Assembly (NCBI GenBank): GCA_001465015.1 | Contig: LNEO01000165.1 | Span: 1 to 47,350 of the forward strand | Direction: 5' to 3' | Source of the DNA: Deltaproteobacteria bacterium Ga0077539 | GTDB lineage: Bacteria > Myxococcota_A > Polyangia > Polyangiales > Ga0077539 | DNA length: 47,350 nt | Part shown: positions 44,633 through 47,350 of the stretch, in pieces | How the letters are laid out: each line of letters opens with the position of its first letter | Numbering within the stretch: the first letter of the stretch is position 1 | The notes under the pieces: model-generated | What the model saw: only the letters and a program-made list of their open reading frames with translations | Told to the model about the DNA's origin: nothing | Database searches by the model: none | Translations under genes and position numbers: made by a program

Positions 44633-45948
44633 GTGACAACACTCAGCCGACTCCGGACGATCTGCTCGCGTTTGCCAGGAAATTCGCTCCGGGAACGGTG
44701 CTGCTCGATCGGTACGAAGTAGACGCGGTCGTCGGCCACGGCGCGATGGGGCTCGTCTATCGCGCCCGTCAGGTCACCGACGGTCAGACGGTGGCGATCA
44801 AGGTCGAGCACTGCGATCCAGACCTGCTCTTCGAGGGTCGGTTCGAGCGCGAGGCGACGTTGATGGCGCGGGTGCACCACCCCAACGTCGCGTCGCTGTT
44901 GGACTTCGGCCGACTGCCGGACGGCGGCGGCGTGCTCGTGCTCGAGTACATCGACGGCGAGACGTTGGCCGAGGTGCTTCATCGCTACGAAGGCGCGCTG
45001 CCGTGGCGCGAAGCGGTGGGCGTGGTGCTCGGCGTGCTCGATGGCCTCTCGGCCGTGCACGCGGCGAAGATTCTTCACCGCGACATCAAGCCGTCCAACG
45101 TGATGCTCGCGCGCAACGAGCATCGCGTGAAGCTCGTCGACTTCGGGGTCGCTCGAAGGCTCGTCGGCGATCGCGACGTGCGAGCGATCACCGCGGCCGG
45201 AGAGGTGCTCGGGACGCTGAACTATATGTCTCCAGAGCACCTCCTCGGGCACCCGATCGACGAGCGCTCGGACAGCTATTCGGTGGGCGTGATGTTGTAC
45301 GAAGCGCTCACGGGGCGGCTGCCGTTCAGCAGGCAGGCGATGAAGGCCACGATGGAGAAGACGACCGGGCAGCCGCCGCTCCCGATGAGGCTCCCGGACG
45401 GTCGACCTCGGTGGCCCGAGCGCCTGGAGAAGATCGCGCTCTCGGCGCTCGCGTTCAGCGCGTCGGAGCGCCCCAGCTCCGCAGCGGAGTTCGCGAGCGC
45501 GCTTCGCGAGGTGCTCGATGAGCCGAAGACCGAAGAGCGCGCCGCGCTGCGCTCGTCGGGTCCGGGCTTGATTCCCTTCGATTCGCCGACGACACCGTCG
45601 CGCCCGACGGCGAAAGAGAAGTCCAAGCGCGTCGTGGTCGTCGCGACGCGGCTGCCTGCAGGAACGCTGGCAGACGACGTCGAGCGCGCCTGGATCAGCG
45701 AGACGCTGCAGGGCTACGCGCGGCCCGTCGAGCTGGGAGACGACACGATCGGGATCGTGCTCAACGAGGGGGGCACGGGAGAGAGCGCGAGCATCGCAGC
45801 CGCGCTCGTCGCAGCGCTCTCGACGCGGTACGGAAAGCTCAACGTCGTTCAAGAGCGCGTCGTGGTGCGCGAGGGCTGGTCGATCGACGTGTTCTCGCTG
45901 GTGAGCGTGTCGGCGACGCTGCTCGAGAAGCTCGACGCACAACGTTGA
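44629..45948 (+). CDS. Ser/Thr protein kinase with uncharacterised C-terminal domain
   Basis: The protein is 439 residues from the ATG overlapping the GAF gene, with a ribosome site GGAGAGG. The kinase domain runs from about 27 to 300: VVGHGAMGLVYRA, VAIKVE, HRDIKPSNVML (near 151), DFGVARRL, GTLNYMSPEHLLG and the SDSYSVGVMLYEAL block. A Pro/Ser/Lys linker leads to a C-terminal domain of about 110 residues (KRVVVVATRLPAGTLADDVERAW to LVSVSATLLEKL) that I do not recognise. Its alternating strands and helices could be a small sensory or docking domain. There is no membrane segment. It ends 12 bases from the convergent transporter gene. Confidence 0.9.
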   Translation: MSDNTQPTPDDLLAFARKFAPGTVLLDRYEVDAVVGHGAMGLVYRARQVTDGQTVAIKVEHCDPDLLFEGRFEREATLMARVHHPNVASLLDFGRLPDGGGVLVLEYIDGETLAEVLHRYEGALPWREAVGVVLGVLDGLSAVHAAKILHRDIKPSNVMLARNEHRVKLVDFGVARRLVGDRDVRAITAAGEVLGTLNYMSPEHLLGHPIDERSDSYSVGVMLYEALTGRLPFSRQAMKATMEKTTGQPPLPMRLPDGRPRWPERLEKIALSALAFSASERPSSAAEFASALREVLDEPKTEERAALRSSGPGLIPFDSPTTPSRPTAKEKSKRVVVVATRLPAGTLADDVERAWISETLQGYARPVELGDDTIGIVLNEGGTGESASIAAALVAALSTRYGKLNVVQERVVVREGWSIDVFSLVSVSATLLEKLDAQR

Positions 45949-45960
45949 GGTCACGCGCGG

Positions 45961-47350
45961 TCAGCTCGCGTCCTTCGCGGCGCTCGTCGGGGTGGCCCGC
46001 ATCGCGATGTTCGGGGTCGCTTTCGAGAGCAAGAGCGCGAGCAACGCGAGCCCGGCGTTGGCGACGAACACGACGTGCGCGAGGTCACCGATGGCCTCGC
46101 GGACCGCGAGCGGCGCGAGCGTTGCGCCGGGACGAAGCGCAGCGTCGATGGCGGAGCTCGAGATCCCGCGAGCGAGCAGGCGCTGATCGGTGATCGCGCC
46201 GCCGATGATCGCGCCGAACGTGGCGCCCATGGTGCGAGCGAACGAGTACGCGGCGGTTGCGGCGCCGCGGAGGTTCCAGTCGACAGAGGACTGCACGGCG
46301 ATGAGCAGCGGGGTGTTCTGCATGCCCATGCCGAAGCCGATGATCCCTGTCGCGACCACGTACCAGACGCGCGCGCTGTGAAGGTCGAGCAGCGCGAGCA
46401 TCAGCGACCCTGCGAACACCAGGGCGAGGCCTCCGATCGCGGCGCGCCGGACGCCGACGCGCGCCAGCGTGAGCCCCAGCAAGAACGCAGACACCGGCCA
46501 CGCGATGGCGAACGCCGTCATCGTCAGCCCGCTCTCTCGCGTCGTCGCGCCCTGCCCGCCCTGCACGAGCAGCGGAACGTAGTTGGTCACCACGGTCATC
46601 ACCGCGCCCGACGTGAGCGCGACGAGCACGGCCACCGAAATGGCCTTGTGCGCGAAGAGCTCGAGCGGCAACACCGGGTGCTTCGCCCTGCGTTCGACGA
46701 GAAAAAACGCGATCACCAACAGCAGCGAGATCGCGAGCGGCGCGCGCCCCATCCCCGCCACGCCGTGGCCTCCCGAGCCGAGCTGCACGCCGACGATCGC
46801 GCCCGTGAGCAGCAGAGCGCCGGCCCAGTCGATGGACACTTCGCGCTTCTCGACGCGCTCGGAGAGCGACGTTCCGAGCAGTCCCATCGCGACGATGCCG
46901 AACGGGACGTTGAGGTAGAACACCCAGCGCCAGGAGAGAAAGTCGACGATGAGCCCGCCTGCGACGGGCCCGACCGCCCCGGCGAAGCCCCACACCGCAG
47001 AGAAGAGCCCCTGCACCTTCGCGCGCTTCTCGGCGGGATACAGGTCGCCGATGACGGTGAGCCCCACGGTCGCGATCGCGCCGCCGCCGATGCCCTGAAC
47101 GGCGCGCGCGACGATGAGCGCGTTCATCGACCACGCTGCGCCCGACGCCCACGATCCCAGAAGAAACAGGGACATTCCTGCGAGGTACGCGGGGCGTCGG
47201 CCGAAGAGGTCGGCGAGCTTTCCGAACAGCGGCGCGGAGACAGAGCTCGTGAGGAGATAGATCGAGAGCACCCACGCATAGCGGTCGCTGCCGCCGAGGT
47301 CTCCTGCGGCGCGCGGCATCGCCGTGCTGACGATGGTCATTTCGATCGCG
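45961..47350 (-). CDS. MFS multidrug efflux transporter, DHA2 (EmrB/QacA) type, 5' partial
   Basis: The frame is open to the right edge, with at least 462 codons in view. The first ATG in view (47338-47340) lies inside the helix-1 motif (AIEMTIVSTAMPRAAGDLGG, equivalent to the LD-TIV-ALP motif of DHA2), so the true start is outside the window. Later landmarks are motif A-like GKLADLFGRRPAYLAG, RAVQGIGGGAI and WRWVFYLNVPFG. The helical pattern suits 13-14 membrane spans. It should export hydrophobic drugs or metabolites by proton antiport across the inner membrane. The C-terminus is short and hydrophilic. Confidence 0.92.
   Translation of the reverse strand, partial: AIEMTIVSTAMPRAAGDLGGSDRYAWVLSIYLLTSSVSAPLFGKLADLFGRRPAYLAGMSLFLLGSWASGAAWSMNALIVARAVQGIGGGAIATVGLTVIGDLYPAEKRAKVQGLFSAVWGFAGAVGPVAGGLIVDFLSWRWVFYLNVPFGIVAMGLLGTSLSERVEKREVSIDWAGALLLTGAIVGVQLGSGGHGVAGMGRAPLAISLLLVIAFFLVERRAKHPVLPLELFAHKAISVAVLVALTSGAVMTVVTNYVPLLVQGGQGATTRESGLTMTAFAIAWPVSAFLLGLTLARVGVRRAAIGGLALVFAGSLMLALLDLHSARVWYVVATGIIGFGMGMQNTPLLIAVQSSVDWNLRGAATAAYSFARTMGATFGAIIGGAITDQRLLARGISSSAIDAALRPGATLAPLAVREAIGDLAHVVFVANAGLALLALLLSKATPNIAMRATPTSAAKDAS

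Overview
This is a GC-rich chromosomal window (about two thirds G+C by eye) with dense, mostly single-strand gene blocks. The combination of a type IV pilus alignment operon, three Hanks-type Ser/Thr kinases (one with a PEGA domain, one fused to an AAA ATPase), many Asp/Ala/Thr-rich lipoproteins with MopE-like and Cys-rich modules, and predatory-type secreted hydrolases points to a myxobacterium (Myxococcota, Polyangiales/Sandaracinus-like). That placement is inference. I saw no tRNA, rRNA, insertion sequence, integrase or CRISPR array.

Layout. (1) 1-305, minus: the first about 101 codons of an SpvB/TcdB-type toxin-complex (Tc) or Rhs-like protein, running off the left edge. (2) 306-1245: a 940-bp intergenic region with several palindromes and a strong rho-independent terminator just before pilM, but no convincing gene. 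(3) 1246-6563, plus: pilM-pilN-pilO-pilP-pilQ, tightly packed. (4) 6958-15080, minus: a TPR-bearing TonB-dependent receptor, a surface lipoprotein, ribF, a DUF4912 protein and a small exported protein in one direction. (5) 15316-16983, minus: a PEGA-domain Ser/Thr kinase. (6) 17374-24039, plus: a subtilisin-like protease with a C-terminal membrane domain, a small membrane protein, a GH5 endoglycosylceramidase-like lipoprotein, a Cys-rich protein with three 43-residue repeats, and a MopE-motif lipoprotein. (7) 24076-28752, minus: deoxynucleoside kinase, HpcH/citrate-lyase-beta family lyase and a large propeller-like lipoprotein. (8) 28928-35211, plus: a VanY-type D,D-carboxypeptidase, an FG-GAP/UnbV lipoprotein translationally coupled to a DUF1285 protein and an uncharacterised helical protein, and an unknown protein with a probable internal duplication. 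(9) 35229-36074, minus: a Cys-rich lipoprotein. (10) 36222-39881, plus: an esterase lipoprotein and GTP-dependent PEP carboxykinase. (11) 39992-45948, plus: kinase-AAA-TPR giant, GAF protein and a second kinase, the last two overlapping. (12) 45961-47350, minus: the major part of a DHA2-type drug efflux transporter whose 5' end is outside the window.

How it works together. The pil genes build the inner-membrane platform and outer-membrane secretin of a type IV pilus. Much of the rest is an envelope and secretion repertoire: at least nine predicted lipoproteins, several sharing a low-complexity Asp/Thr/Ala linker after the lipidated Cys, plus hydrolases directed at peptidoglycan, protein, glycolipid and ester bonds. 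The kinases and GAF protein form a signalling block with no visible input or substrate. A recurring feature is that many first genes of transcription units carry a TANNNT-like hexamer only 6-10 bases before the start codon, suggesting leaderless mRNAs, while several internal genes carry Shine-Dalgarno sequences.

No single locus is clearly a new system. The strongest candidates for a second look are the leaderless-start pattern, the orphan terminator and repeated palindromes upstream of pilM, the TPR-TonB receptor operon containing ribF, the EGCase-like lipoprotein, and the kinase/GAF/kinase block.
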